Shown: positions 1 to 8,291 of the stretch, one piece after another
How the letters are laid out: every line of letters starts with the position of its first letter
How positions within the stretch are numbered: the first letter of the stretch is position 1
Assembly (NCBI GenBank): GCA_964609825.1
Contig: CAZSSH010000009.1
Location: 372,001-436,000, forward strand
Direction: 5' to 3'
Source of the DNA: CAZSSH01 sp964609825
Lineage (GTDB): Bacteria > Verrucomicrobiota > Lentisphaeria > Victivallales > Victivallaceae
Length of the DNA stretch: 64,000 nucleotides
Translations under genes and position numbers: made by a program
Notes under the pieces: generated by a model
What the model saw: the letters and a program-made list of their open reading frames with translations, nothing else
Told to the model about the DNA's origin: nothing
The model's database searches: none

Positions 1-1
1 T

Positions 2-661
2 TTGGTCTGGGAGTATCTTGACTTTTTTGTCCGCGCCGCCGGATTTAAGGGGCCGGAGCGGTTGCGCCGCCGCCGCGAGATTGAGGAGTTTACCCAGCTC
101 GGCGATTTGCGGGACAAAGAGATTAACAAATTGTCCAAAGGCATGAAGCAGCGGGTGTGCCTCGCCCGTTCGCTGGTGCATGAGCCGCAAATTTTGGTGA
201 TGGACGAGCCCGCGGCGGGGCTGGATCCGCGGGCGCGGCTGGAGCTGCGGCAGATGATTCGCTTTTTGGCCGGGGAGGGCAAAGCGATTTTGATCAGCTC
301 GCATATTTTGTCCGAGCTGGAGGACATCTGCAACGGCGCCATCATCATTGAGCAGGGTAAAATTTTGAGCTCCGGGCGATTGAACGACATGTATCAGCCG
401 CTGGCCGAAGCGCTGCTGTCGGTGCGTCTCGCGGTGGAGAATCCGGATGCTGTGCTCCCATTGTTGCATGCTTTGGCTCAGGTCAAATCCGCGCGGCTGG
501 CCGGCGGCGGGATCGAGTTTACGGTGGCGGGCGATGTCAAATGCGTCTCTGATACGGTGGGCTCGCTGATCAGTCAAACGGTGACGGTGCGCGGTTTCGC
601 GATCACCGATCACTCGCTGGAAGAAGTATTTATGAAAGTAACCAAGGGCAAAGTCCAATAA
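2..661 (+). CDS. ABC transporter ATP-binding protein, 5' end missing
   Basis: This is the C-terminal two thirds of an ABC-type ATPase that powers an ABC-2 exporter. The Walker A region lies upstream of the window. The signature LSKGMKQR (about residue 44) and Walker B ILVMDEPAAGLD (about residue 63) are intact, followed by the switch histidine in LISSH. The C-terminal part (about residues 130-219) is the accessory domain usual in ABC-2 ATPases. The frame is open to the window edge, so the TTG at base 2 is probably not the start. The permease gene begins 14 bp downstream, which makes the two an operon. The cargo cannot be read from the sequence. Confidence 0.93.
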   Translation: MVWEYLDFFVRAAGFKGPERLRRRREIEEFTQLGDLRDKEINKLSKGMKQRVCLARSLVHEPQILVMDEPAAGLDPRARLELRQMIRFLAGEGKAILISSHILSELEDICNGAIIIEQGKILSSGRLNDMYQPLAEALLSVRLAVENPDAVLPLLHALAQVKSARLAGGGIEFTVAGDVKCVSDTVGSLISQTVTVRGFAITDHSLEEVFMKVTKGKVQ

Positions 662-675
662 CATTTGAGGTGATT

Positions 676-2037
676 ATGAATGCATGGTTTGCCAATTTGG
701 ATGATCGTTTGAATCCGATTTTGGTCAAGGAAATCCGCCAATCGCTGCGCGGCCGCTCCGCACTTTTGGTCATCGGCGCGGCGCTCTTGGTACAGCTTTT
801 GTCCTTGTACTTATTTGCCGTCAATATGAATGACAAGGAGCCCGGCGCGGGCTTTTTTAAAGTAATTTTGGCCGTATTCATTTTTGGCAGCTTTATCCTG
901 ATTGCGGTATTTTGCCAGCGTTTCAGTCTGGAAAAGCGCGAGAGCGATTTGGACTTGGCCTGTATCACCACGTTAAGCCCGTCGCAGATTGTCATCGGCA
1001 AATTTGTTTCGGCGCTGGTGATGGAGCTGATGCTTTTCAGCTTATGTCTGCCGTTTATGGTGATGTCTTATTACTTGGGCGGGATTGATTTGAGCAGTAT
1101 TTTGTTGCGGTCGGCGGTGCTGCTTTCGGCTATTCTGCCCTGCATTATGCTGGGCTTGCTGATCGGCGCCGGCGGCAAAAAGGGCAGCGTGGTGCTCTTT
1201 GTCATATTGTTCTTCTTTCTCTACGGCTACGTGATGGCGATGCTGGAGCTGGTTGCCCGTTTTGATTTTATACCGATGATTTTTGCCGGGGTATTGTGGC
1301 TGCTCGGTTTTTTGGGCGTGCTGACGCTGGCGGCGGTGGGCAACATCAACTCCAACCGGGTGCGCGGACTGCGGATTTATATTGTTGCCAGCGCGGTTTT
1401 GGTGTTTCCGTTGTTGATTTCCCTCTATGCCATGAGCATGCGGAGTAAAATAGATCATTTCGGGAGTCAGTATTTTTGCTCAATTATTTTGTTTGCCGGA
1501 TTGCTGCTGTTGACCGCGGCGGTCGAGCCGGGGATGCCGAGTCGCCGGATTTTGGCGGAGGTGCGTTCGTCCAATGTCGTGATTTACTGGCTCAAACGGT
1601 TGTTTTCGGGGTCGGCGGTGTCCGGTTTTTTGCTCGGGTTGCTGCTGCTCGGAGCGGGTGTTGCCGGGCGGCTGGCGGTATCGCCGTCGGATGCGAACGG
1701 TTACAGCATCATCGGCGTCGGGTGCTATATGGTGTTTTACGCCGGATTCACTATTTTTCTCAACCGCTTGATTGAGCATTGGACGTTGCGTTTTTCGGGG
1801 GTCGGTTGCCTGATCGGCACCGGACTCCTGTTTTGCGCACTGCCGGGATTTGTCTCATCGTTGGTGCGCTCCGACTTGGAGCGAATGGCCCGGCCGCCGT
1901 GGGAGTTGTGGGGATCGGTTTTCAGTTTGAATTTCCGCGACGGCATGTTTTCCTTTTACATTTCGCTCGGCTTTGCTTTGGCGGGCCTGCTGTTTGCGCT
2001 GCCGTCAATGATCACTTATTTCAAGCTTAAAAAGTAA
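676..2037 (+). CDS. ABC-2 type exporter permease
   Basis: A 453-residue integral membrane protein with about 10-12 hydrophobic segments, starting with a short cytoplasmic stretch LNPILVKEIRQSLRGR that is typical of ABC-2 permeases in PVC bacteria. The ATG at 676 is chosen because TGAGGTG at 666-672 sits just ahead of it as ribosome binding site; a GTG at 670 lies inside that site. It follows the ATPase gene and is its membrane partner. Substrate is unknown. A partly homologous 3' fragment follows the stop codon (see 2057-2149). Confidence 0.9.
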   Translation: MNAWFANLDDRLNPILVKEIRQSLRGRSALLVIGAALLVQLLSLYLFAVNMNDKEPGAGFFKVILAVFIFGSFILIAVFCQRFSLEKRESDLDLACITTLSPSQIVIGKFVSALVMELMLFSLCLPFMVMSYYLGGIDLSSILLRSAVLLSAILPCIMLGLLIGAGGKKGSVVLFVILFFFLYGYVMAMLELVARFDFIPMIFAGVLWLLGFLGVLTLAAVGNINSNRVRGLRIYIVASAVLVFPLLISLYAMSMRSKIDHFGSQYFCSIILFAGLLLLTAAVEPGMPSRRILAEVRSSNVVIYWLKRLFSGSAVSGFLLGLLLLGAGVAGRLAVSPSDANGYSIIGVGCYMVFYAGFTIFLNRLIEHWTLRFSGVGCLIGTGLLFCALPGFVSSLVRSDLERMARPPWELWGSVFSLNFRDGMFSFYISLGFALAGLLFALPSMITYFKLKK

Positions 2038-2056
2038 CAAACATTACACCGGACAA

Positions 2057-2149
2057 TTTTATTTGATTATTTCAATTTGGTTAGCATTGGCGGGGGTTGG
2101 GCTTGCGTTGCCGTCAATCATTGTTTATTTCCGGTTAAAAAAGGAGTGA
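2057..2149 (+). pseudogene. 3' remnant of a paralogous ABC permease
   Basis: Read in the frame ending with TGA at 2147-2149, this stretch encodes LALAGVGLALPSIIVYFRLKK, against LALAGLLFALPSMITYFKLKK at the end of the intact permease 109 bp upstream. DNA identity is evident around GCCGTCAAT. There is no start codon, no upstream homology and it is in another frame from the intact gene. It is best read as the last 30 codons of a second, deleted permease copy, or a partial tandem duplication. Confidence 0.65.
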
Positions 2150-2226
2150 ATTAACCGGATTTTAATATTGTTTTAATGTTGATCAAATGCTCTCCGGCTA
2201 TATTAATTGGCAAAAGGAGAGTTGAT

Positions 2227-2964
2227 ATGGGTAAAAGCAACGAATACCGTACCATTTTTTTAAGCGATCTGCATTTGGGCACCAAGTCCTGCCGGGCCAA
2301 GGAGCTCGGCGATTTCCTCAAAGACTGCGAGTGCAAGGAAATCTATCTTTTGGGCGACGTCATCGACATGAGCGCCATCCGCCGCAATTATTATTGGGAT
2401 TGCCACCACAATACCGTCATCCGCCGCTTTTTCAAACTGGCCCAGCGGGGCGTCAAAATTACTTACATTGCGGGCAACCGCGACGGCAATCTCAATCAAT
2501 TCATCAATATGAATTTCGCCGGGATCCGCATCGCCGAGGAGATGATCTACACCACCACCAAAGGAGAGCGTTATTTATTGTTGCACGGCGACAAATTTGA
2601 CGGCGTTTTTTATCAGACGATGTGGCAGCTCTATACCTTGGGCGGCCGCTGGTACGGTCTGGCCAAGTTGCTCAACTGGCCGCTGAAACTGGTGAAACAC
2701 CTGCGCGGCGATGTCTGGTCGCCCGCCAATTACCTCAAAAATCAGGCCAAGGATTCCGAAAAAGTCATCGCCGATTTTGAGCAGGCGATCACCGCCGAAG
2801 CCAAGGCCAAAAATGTCGACGGCGTCATCTGCGGGCACATTCATGCGCCGTCGGATATCGTCATCGACAATCTGCGCTACCTCAATTGCGGCTGCTGGAC
2901 CGACCACTGCACCTTTGTCGCCGAAACGCTCAAAGGCAACCTCACGGTCGAGAAGCTCGACTGA
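2227..2964 (+). CDS. UDP-2,3-diacylglucosamine diphosphatase-like metallophosphoesterase
   Basis: A 245-residue calcineurin-like phosphoesterase of the LpxH group (COG2908). The metal-binding blocks are in order: SDLHLG (near residue 14), GDVID (near 44), GNRD (near 85), LHGDK (near 119) and GHIH (near 200), and the family ending NCGCWTDHCTFVAE is present. LpxH removes UMP from UDP-2,3-diacylglucosamine in lipid A synthesis at the inner membrane face. The ATG at 2227 follows AAAAGGAGA with good spacing; an upstream in-frame ATG at 2176 has no such site. Lipid A assignment is supported by lpxB and an LpxL-like gene elsewhere in the window. A related phosphoesterase of other substrate remains possible. 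Confidence 0.78.
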   Translation: MGKSNEYRTIFLSDLHLGTKSCRAKELGDFLKDCECKEIYLLGDVIDMSAIRRNYYWDCHHNTVIRRFFKLAQRGVKITYIAGNRDGNLNQFINMNFAGIRIAEEMIYTTTKGERYLLLHGDKFDGVFYQTMWQLYTLGGRWYGLAKLLNWPLKLVKHLRGDVWSPANYLKNQAKDSEKVIADFEQAITAEAKAKNVDGVICGHIHAPSDIVIDNLRYLNCGCWTDHCTFVAETLKGNLTVEKLD

Positions 2965-2967
2965 TTC

Positions 2968-4545
2968 TTACGCTTCGACCGAAATTTGCGACGGGGCGTC
3001 AACTTGCAGTTTGCCCGACCGGTCGCAATAAATTTGGATTTTGCCGAATTTGGTCGGCACCGAGCCACTCACATACTCCAAATTGCAGAGATCGGGCTTG
3101 ACCGCCATTTTGCGCCCGCCGGGCTCCAGAAATTTGACTCCCAAAATGCGCTCACTCATAAACGGCGTCGGCCCCGAGGCCCAGCCGTGGCACAAGCTGT
3201 GGCGCAAGCCTTTGTAACAGTAGTTGCCGAAATCGGCGTGGAGATCATCCTTGCCCGGCACCGGCAGTTCGGTGATCGGCGACGTATTTTTGAGCCAGTC
3301 GAGGTCGAAATCTTCCCAAAAGGTGGTCGCGCCGTAATCGAGCATCCCGCCCCAATACCGGCGGATGAGCTCCAGCGCCGAGGCGTTGGGCTGGGCCAGC
3401 AGCATGTAGTAGCCGTAAAAAGTGCTGACTCCTTTAAAGGGATTGTTTAAGAGTACATCCCGGCGGTCGGCGAGGCCGCTGATGGTCAGCATCGCCGCGG
3501 CGGCTTTGCTGTCGCCGCAGTCGGGGACATGTTGTTGCATCTTTTGGTGCATGGCGCGCGGCAAGGCGGGATCGAGCTCCAATGCCAGGTAAAGTTTGTC
3601 GGCACAGGCAAAGGCCCAAGTGAGCAAGCCCTGCAACCCGGCGTGCATCGCCAAGGGCACATCGTTGTTGGGCCAGTCGAGGAAACGCCGCGGCGGGATG
3701 ATTTCGCTTCCTGAGTCATCGACGTAAGTGGCAAGCTGTTTGACGAGCTCGGCCAGGTAAGTTTGCTGACTTGCCAGATACGCGAGATCGCCGCGGTAGA
3801 GATAATACTCAAACTGGATAATGACCCACCAGATCGAGTAGCTGGTAATATTGTTCATCGTCTGCGGCAGCGGCGTATGGTCACGGACAAAATCGACGCT
3901 GTCGGCCACCAGCGAAGCATCGTCAAAAACCGCCAGCAGCGTCCTTACCTCCGGGTGCAAATCCCCCATCCAGACCAGCCGGTCGCGCTTGGCGCCGTCA
4001 TAGATAAAATCCTGCATATTTAGCTGTAACGTGTAGGCGCCGACGTCCCATATTTTATTGAGCCGCGCATCCGACGAAACAAAGGAGCCGCCTCTTGTCA
4101 AATCACGGTACAGCGCCACCGCCACAATATTGATGACATCCATTCCTTGGTCCAAAAAGTCTACTCGGACGAAGCGAAAGGCTGTATTGCCGTACTCGAG
4201 CATCCCCATCGAGGGGACCGCCAGTTCGGTGTCGTGGATGGCGTGATCCTGATTGGGGGTCTGCATGGCTTCACTCACCGACTCGCCGAAACGCAGGCGG
4301 ATGCGCCCGGCTTTATAACGGTTGACCAGTCTTATTCCGCCGTGAAGCTCAATGCCGAAGTCGAGGACGACAAAGCCCCCGGCTTGCGGACGGCAGACTT
4401 GACTTTCACCGGCGATGGCCGGCTGGATGGCGTAACTGTTGACCAATATTTGCTCATTGGCAATGTCTTGGGCCAGGACAATCCGCTGCACCGGGAGATA
4501 CTCCCGCACGCGTTGATCCCGTTGGGCGTTAGGATATAATGACAT
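2968..4545 (-). CDS. GH78-like alpha-L-rhamnosidase
   Basis: A 525-residue protein resembling the (alpha/alpha)6-barrel of family GH78 rhamnosidases. The diagnostic motif is DGAKRDRLVWMGDLHPE (about residues 183-199), matching the family's D-x-x-x-R-D-x-x-x-W-x-G-D block that carries the catalytic acid. An N-terminal beta-sandwich part precedes it. No signal peptide is visible, so it probably acts inside the cell on imported oligosaccharide. It is shorter than many GH78 enzymes, which often have extra N-terminal domains. ATG at 4545 follows AAAGGAG by 7 nt. It is transcribed divergently from the LacI regulator at 4725, the likely repressor. Substrate specificity beyond rhamnoside-like is inference. 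Confidence 0.8.
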   Translation of the reverse strand: MSLYPNAQRDQRVREYLPVQRIVLAQDIANEQILVNSYAIQPAIAGESQVCRPQAGGFVVLDFGIELHGGIRLVNRYKAGRIRLRFGESVSEAMQTPNQDHAIHDTELAVPSMGMLEYGNTAFRFVRVDFLDQGMDVINIVAVALYRDLTRGGSFVSSDARLNKIWDVGAYTLQLNMQDFIYDGAKRDRLVWMGDLHPEVRTLLAVFDDASLVADSVDFVRDHTPLPQTMNNITSYSIWWVIIQFEYYLYRGDLAYLASQQTYLAELVKQLATYVDDSGSEIIPPRRFLDWPNNDVPLAMHAGLQGLLTWAFACADKLYLALELDPALPRAMHQKMQQHVPDCGDSKAAAAMLTISGLADRRDVLLNNPFKGVSTFYGYYMLLAQPNASALELIRRYWGGMLDYGATTFWEDFDLDWLKNTSPITELPVPGKDDLHADFGNYCYKGLRHSLCHGWASGPTPFMSERILGVKFLEPGGRKMAVKPDLCNLEYVSGSVPTKFGKIQIYCDRSGKLQVDAPSQISVEA

Positions 4546-4580
4546 AAACAAACTCCTTTTTTTTTGAATTATGGAAGATT

Positions 4581-4618
4581 AATGTAGCGGCCCGCCAAGA
4601 CAAATGCAAGCGCTTTAT
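4581..4618 (-). promoter_or_regulatory. Promoter of the rhamnosidase gene with a LacI-type operator over the -35 box
   Basis: On the minus strand TTGCAT (4604-4609) and TACATT (4581-4586) are 17 bp apart, giving a leader of about 30 nt before the ATG at 4545. The -35 box overlaps TGCAAGCGCTTTATA (plus strand 4605-4619), whose AAGCGCTT centre is the usual core of CcpA/LacI-family operators. Confidence 0.6.
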
Positions 4619-4648
4619 AAAATATACCGCAAATGATTTTTTCGCCCC

Positions 4649-4698
4649 TTGACAAAGCAGGGTTTTGGTGATATTTTATATTTTTAAATCGATTTAAA
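4649..4698 (+). promoter_or_regulatory. Promoter and palindromic operator of the LacI gene at 4725
   Basis: TTGACA (4649-4654) and TATTTT (4672-4677) are exactly 17 bp apart. Immediately downstream, covering the expected start of transcription, lies the perfect 16-bp palindrome TTTAAATCGATTTAAA (4683-4698) with a central CG step, the usual form of a LacI-family operator. This suggests autorepression. Confidence 0.7.
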
Positions 4699-4724
4699 TA
4701 ATATAATAAATATTGTAATTAATA

Positions 4725-5729
4725 ATGGCGAATTCACCCCGCAAACTGACGATTCATCATTTGGCCGACGAGCTCGGGCTCTCCCCGGCCACGGTGTCGC
4801 TTGCACTCAATCAGGACCCGCGTGTGGCCGAAAAAACCCGGCGCAAAGTCTGTGAATACGCCGATCAATGCGGTTTTTCCGTCAATTCGCAGGCCCGTAA
4901 TTTCCGGCTCGGGCGCACCGGCACGGTGGCGATGGTCCTGCACCGCATCGACAGTGATTTCTGGTCGGGGGTGGTCAAGGCGGTCGAGGATACGCTTCAG
5001 GACACCTACAGCGTGATTTTGTGCAATAGCGACGGCAATTTGGACAAAGAGTTGAATATTTTGCAAAACCTCCGGCGGCGCAACGTTGACGGCATCATTT
5101 TGCAGCCTGCTTCCCGGAGCGAGGAGCATCTGGAGGCGTTGACGGCGGCGGGGATCAAGCTGGTGCTCTTTGAGGAGACCGCCAACCCCACCCTCTCGTT
5201 CGTTAAGGGCGATGATTACGGCGGCTCGGTGACCTTGACCCGGAGCAGTATCACTGCCGGGCACCGGCGCATCCGCCTGGTGACGGTCAAATTGCGGTCC
5301 ATCGGGGTGGCCGAGCGCGTCCGCGGCTTTGCCGACACGGTGACGGCGGCGGGAATCGCCGGTGATTGCGATGTCCTGACGGTGGACAATCTGGAGGCGC
5401 CGTCACTCGCGGCGGTGCTCAAAGATTTATCACACTTCTCCCTGCTGATCGGGATTGACGACCGGATCAGCTGCCATTTATTGAAAATGTTGCAGCGCCA
5501 AAAGGTGCGCATTCCCGAGGATATTTCGCTGGTGGGATGGAACAACAGCTCATTTTTGCCCTTTCTGACTCCGGCGTTGACTTCGGTCGAGATTCCCACC
5601 AAATTGATGGGGGCGCGGGCCGCCGCTATTTTGCAGTCGCAGCTGGCGGGGAGTGATGCTGTGAGCAAAGAGTATCTCGAGGAAACCATCCATTGGCGCG
5701 AATCCTTTTGCCATAAATTGCAGTCTTGA
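4725..5729 (+). CDS. LacI-family transcriptional regulator
   Basis: A 334-residue LacI-type repressor. The N-terminal helix-turn-helix and hinge are clear (LTIHHLADELGLSPATVSLALN, shown here in part; then TRRKVCEYADQCGFSVN, residues 8-50). A periplasmic-binding-like sensor domain follows from about residue 65 (GTVAMVLHRIDSDFW) and ends with the usual ISLVGWNNSSF and LTSVEIP blocks. The start lacks a visible Shine-Dalgarno sequence. It is divergent from the rhamnosidase, and palindromes lie in both promoters, so it most likely senses a sugar released by that enzyme and represses both genes. A similar AAATCGATTT palindrome occurs in the pfk promoter at 8200. Confidence 0.93.
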   Translation: MANSPRKLTIHHLADELGLSPATVSLALNQDPRVAEKTRRKVCEYADQCGFSVNSQARNFRLGRTGTVAMVLHRIDSDFWSGVVKAVEDTLQDTYSVILCNSDGNLDKELNILQNLRRRNVDGIILQPASRSEEHLEALTAAGIKLVLFEETANPTLSFVKGDDYGGSVTLTRSSITAGHRRIRLVTVKLRSIGVAERVRGFADTVTAAGIAGDCDVLTVDNLEAPSLAAVLKDLSHFSLLIGIDDRISCHLLKMLQRQKVRIPEDISLVGWNNSSFLPFLTPALTSVEIPTKLMGARAAAILQSQLAGSDAVSKEYLEETIHWRESFCHKLQS

Positions 5730-5772
5730 CGCTCAAAATCTTTTAAAAAGCGCGAAATCATGTGTTTGCCGC

Positions 5773-5800
5773 TTGAAAAAAGCAAAGTTTGTGGTATGAT
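5773..5800 (+). promoter_or_regulatory. Predicted promoter of the gene at 5860
   Basis: TTGAAA (5773-5778) and TATGAT (5795-5800) with a 16-bp spacer, about 60 bp before the start codon; CAGGAG at 5848-5853 is the ribosome binding site. Confidence 0.5.
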
Positions 5801-5859
5801 ATTGCTGAAAGCATATGATATGACAAAAAATTGTTTCAGATGGTCAACAGGAGCAAAAT

Positions 5860-6804
5860 ATGGGAATAATGTGTTTACGGATATGGCTGGCGGCGGCATT
5901 TTGCTGTACTTTGAGTGCGGTTGCGGAGACCAATGTGGCCGAGTCGCTGGTAACTTTGATGGGGGACCGGGTGTTGGTGCCGGGAGTCTCCAATGATCTT
6001 ATGGTCAAGGTGGTCAACCCGTTTGCCCAGCCCGCCCAATGCGATCTTTCGGTCGGGGGGTGGTCGTTTGATCTGTCCTTAAATGCCGAGTCGGACAAAA
6101 ACGTCCACTTTCGTCTTGAATTGCCCGAGTCGGTCGAGCTCGGCAAAAATACGCTGACGGCCAAAGTCAAGTTGACGACCGCCAACGGCAGCACCCTTTA
6201 TTCGGGCAAGACCGAGTTGCCCTATCAGGCGGCGTTGCCGGTCGGCTCGCCCAAAAAAATCCGGCCGATCGTGCTTGACAGCCGCGAGTCTGTAACCGAG
6301 CTTGCCGACGACACCGCGCCACAATGGAATGGGGCCAAAGATTTGTCGGCCGAGTTTCGCTTGAGTCATGACAAAGGTAATTTGCTGGTCGAAGCCACAG
6401 TCCGCGATCAGGATCACTCGACCCCGTATGACGACGGCTTAAACAATTGGATGAATGACTCCGTCGAGCTCGGCATCATCAATGCCGCAGGCGAACGCTT
6501 TGAGTTCATCGTCTCCGGTACTCCCGGCGATGATACGCTCTTTTGGTGCAAACTCTCTCCCTACAATCACTCCATCGGCGCGCAGATTTTGCCGCTCTCG
6601 GTTCGCAGTGACGGCGATTTGACCAAGTACTCGTTTCAGATCCCGCTCCAGCAAATCAATGTGAGTGAGACTCGCGGCACCCGTTTCCGGATTTCACTCA
6701 TCGCCAATGACAACGACGGCGGGCGCCGGGTGCGGCTGATGCACTTTGGCGGCGGCGCCGACGGCAAGGAAGGCAGCAAGTTTGAGTGGTGCGTCATTCA
6801 GTAA
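5860..6804 (+). CDS. Secreted protein with C-terminal CBM9-like domain
   Basis: A 314-residue exported protein. Residues 1-23 form a signal peptide ending in SAVA/ET. Residues about 25-125 form a beta-rich domain resembling an NPCBM/Ig-like fold. From about 135 the sequence resembles family 9 carbohydrate-binding or DOMON-type domains: PQWNGAKDLSAEFRL, then LLVEATVRDQDH and MNDSVELGI, a pattern common to CBM9 modules. No catalytic domain is seen. It stands alone behind its own promoter and ends at a strong terminator. A role in binding sugar in the periplasm or on the surface is inferred from the domain and the neighbouring rhamnosidase locus. Confidence 0.72.
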   Translation: MGIMCLRIWLAAAFCCTLSAVAETNVAESLVTLMGDRVLVPGVSNDLMVKVVNPFAQPAQCDLSVGGWSFDLSLNAESDKNVHFRLELPESVELGKNTLTAKVKLTTANGSTLYSGKTELPYQAALPVGSPKKIRPIVLDSRESVTELADDTAPQWNGAKDLSAEFRLSHDKGNLLVEATVRDQDHSTPYDDGLNNWMNDSVELGIINAAGERFEFIVSGTPGDDTLFWCKLSPYNHSIGAQILPLSVRSDGDLTKYSFQIPLQQINVSETRGTRFRISLIANDNDGGRRVRLMHFGGGADGKEGSKFEWCVIQ

Positions 6805-6819
6805 GTGTGCCCAAAAAAT

Positions 6820-6857
6820 AAACCCCGGCCAAGTCTTGCGATTTGTCCGGGGTTTTT
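6820..6857. terminator. Bidirectional intrinsic terminator
   Basis: AAACCCCGG (6820-6828) pairs with CCGGGGTTT (6847-6855); T-tract to 6857 on the plus strand and A-tract 6813-6818 before the stem. It lies between the convergent genes at 5860 and 8154 and can serve both. Confidence 0.8.
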
Positions 6858-6870
6858 GTTGCCGTAAAAG

Positions 6871-8154
6871 TTACTTCCAGGTGACCGATTTGACGCTGTC
6901 CCAAAAGCCCGATTTGATGTCGATGCGCTTGCGGGAACTCGTGGCCATCGAGATCGGGACGTGGGTAAAGTGATCGTTCCAGTGCCCGATGACCATGTCG
7001 GTGCGTCCGGCCATTGCCGCGTGCACTGCATTTTGGGCGAGCATTTCGCAAAACACGGCATCGGTCCCGTGCGCGGGCAAGCTGCGGATCTGGTAACTCG
7101 GGTCAAAGTATTTGACCGAGAGATCCAGACCGATTTCGTTGCCCCAACTGATGATTTTGTCGCGCAAAAACGTACCGATGTTGTTGTGTAAAAGGTTGCC
7201 CGACTTGTCGCGGCGACAGGACTCGCTGTCAAACAAATATTGCCCCGCACCCTCGGCGACGATGATTACTGCGTGCTTGCGCTCGCGCAAGCGTCGCTCC
7301 AAACTCGGGAGCAACGCATGATCGCCGTCATACAAGCTGAAGTTGTCCTCGGGCACCAAACAATAGTTGACATGGGTGTTGGCCAAGGTCGCGTAGGCGG
7401 CGATGAACCCGGAGTCGCGACCCATTACCTGAATGAGGCCGATGCCGTTGGGCGCGCCTTTGGCCTCGTTGTGGGCGGAGGTGATAATCGAGTTGGTCGC
7501 ATAGACTGCGGTCTCGAAGCCGAAAGTTTTGTCGGTGTAATTGACATCGTTATCGATCGTTTTGGGGATGCAAATTACGCTGATGTTGAGCTTGCGGCGT
7601 TCGATTTCCAAGGCAATATCGTGGGCGCAGCGCAAGGTGCCGTCGCCGCCGATGCAAAACAAAATTTTGATGTTCATCCGCTTCAAGGTTTCGACCATGA
7701 TGCGCTCGTCCTGACGGCCGCGTGAGCTCCCGAGGACGGTGCCGCCCGACTCGTGGATGGAGTCAACGTTATCCGGTGTGAGCAAAACGGGCTCATGCTT
7801 AAATGCGGGATCCAACCCCTGATAGCCGTAACGAATGCCGAAAACCACCTCGACGTTATACCGGAGCATCAGCGTCCGGGTGATCCCTTTGACCACATAG
7901 TTGAGCCCGGGGCAAAGACCGCCCGCCGTCAAAATGGCGGCGTGGGTCCAGGCCGGGTCGTGATAGATTTTGGCGCGCGGACCGGCTTTTTCAAACGATT
8001 GGATGGAGCCGGTGCTTTTGAGCTCTTCGAGCACTTTTTGCGGGTCTTGACTGTAGATCACCCGCGCTTCGGGGCCGACGAATTTGACCCCGGTCAACGG
8101 GGAGTCGATCGTCGCTTCGCCGAGCGATTTGACTTCAAAATTGATGGCTGCCAT
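6871..8154 (-). CDS. 6-phosphofructokinase, ATP-dependent type with plant/trypanosome-like signature
   Basis: A 427-residue phosphofructokinase that phosphorylates fructose 6-phosphate in glycolysis. The nucleotide loop is AGGLCPGLN (about residues 77-85), and GGDGT (169-173) is followed by PKTIDNDVNYTDKTFGF (197-213) with catalytic Asp in TIDND, then MGRDSGF for substrate binding. The combination of Gly in GGDG with Lys in PKTID is that of the ATP-using clade X enzymes rather than pyrophosphate-dependent ones, which normally have GGDD. The about 70-residue N-terminal extension also fits that clade. The start follows CGGAG. The promoter at 8190-8217 contains a palindrome resembling the LacI operator at 4683. 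Confidence 0.93.
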   Translation of the reverse strand: MAAINFEVKSLGEATIDSPLTGVKFVGPEARVIYSQDPQKVLEELKSTGSIQSFEKAGPRAKIYHDPAWTHAAILTAGGLCPGLNYVVKGITRTLMLRYNVEVVFGIRYGYQGLDPAFKHEPVLLTPDNVDSIHESGGTVLGSSRGRQDERIMVETLKRMNIKILFCIGGDGTLRCAHDIALEIERRKLNISVICIPKTIDNDVNYTDKTFGFETAVYATNSIITSAHNEAKGAPNGIGLIQVMGRDSGFIAAYATLANTHVNYCLVPEDNFSLYDGDHALLPSLERRLRERKHAVIIVAEGAGQYLFDSESCRRDKSGNLLHNNIGTFLRDKIISWGNEIGLDLSVKYFDPSYQIRSLPAHGTDAVFCEMLAQNAVHAAMAGRTDMVIGHWNDHFTHVPISMATSSRKRIDIKSGFWDSVKSVTWK

Positions 8155-8189
8155 GTTAAAATACTCCGTGAAAAAGATTTAGAAGCTAT

Positions 8190-8217
8190 AATATAACTGA
8201 AAAATCGATTTTTTCAA
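8190..8217 (-). promoter_or_regulatory. pfk promoter with AAAAATCGATTTTT palindrome
   Basis: On the minus strand TTGAAA (8212-8217) and TATATT (8190-8195) are 16 bp apart. The spacer holds the perfect 14-bp palindrome AAAAATCGATTTTT (8200-8213), sharing AAATCGATTT with the operator at 4683-4698. Confidence 0.55.
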
Positions 8218-8227
8218 TGATAAAAAT

Positions 8228-8256
8228 TTGAAAAACCATGGATTTAGACGTATATT
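8228..8256 (+). promoter_or_regulatory. Promoter of the gene at 8292
   Basis: TTGAAA (8228-8233) and TATATT (8251-8256) with a 17-bp spacer. Transcription would begin near 8263, which rules out the upstream in-frame ATG at 8238. Confidence 0.6.
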
Positions 8257-8291
8257 TTAATGAAATAATTTTTGACCGGAGAATTTTTACA

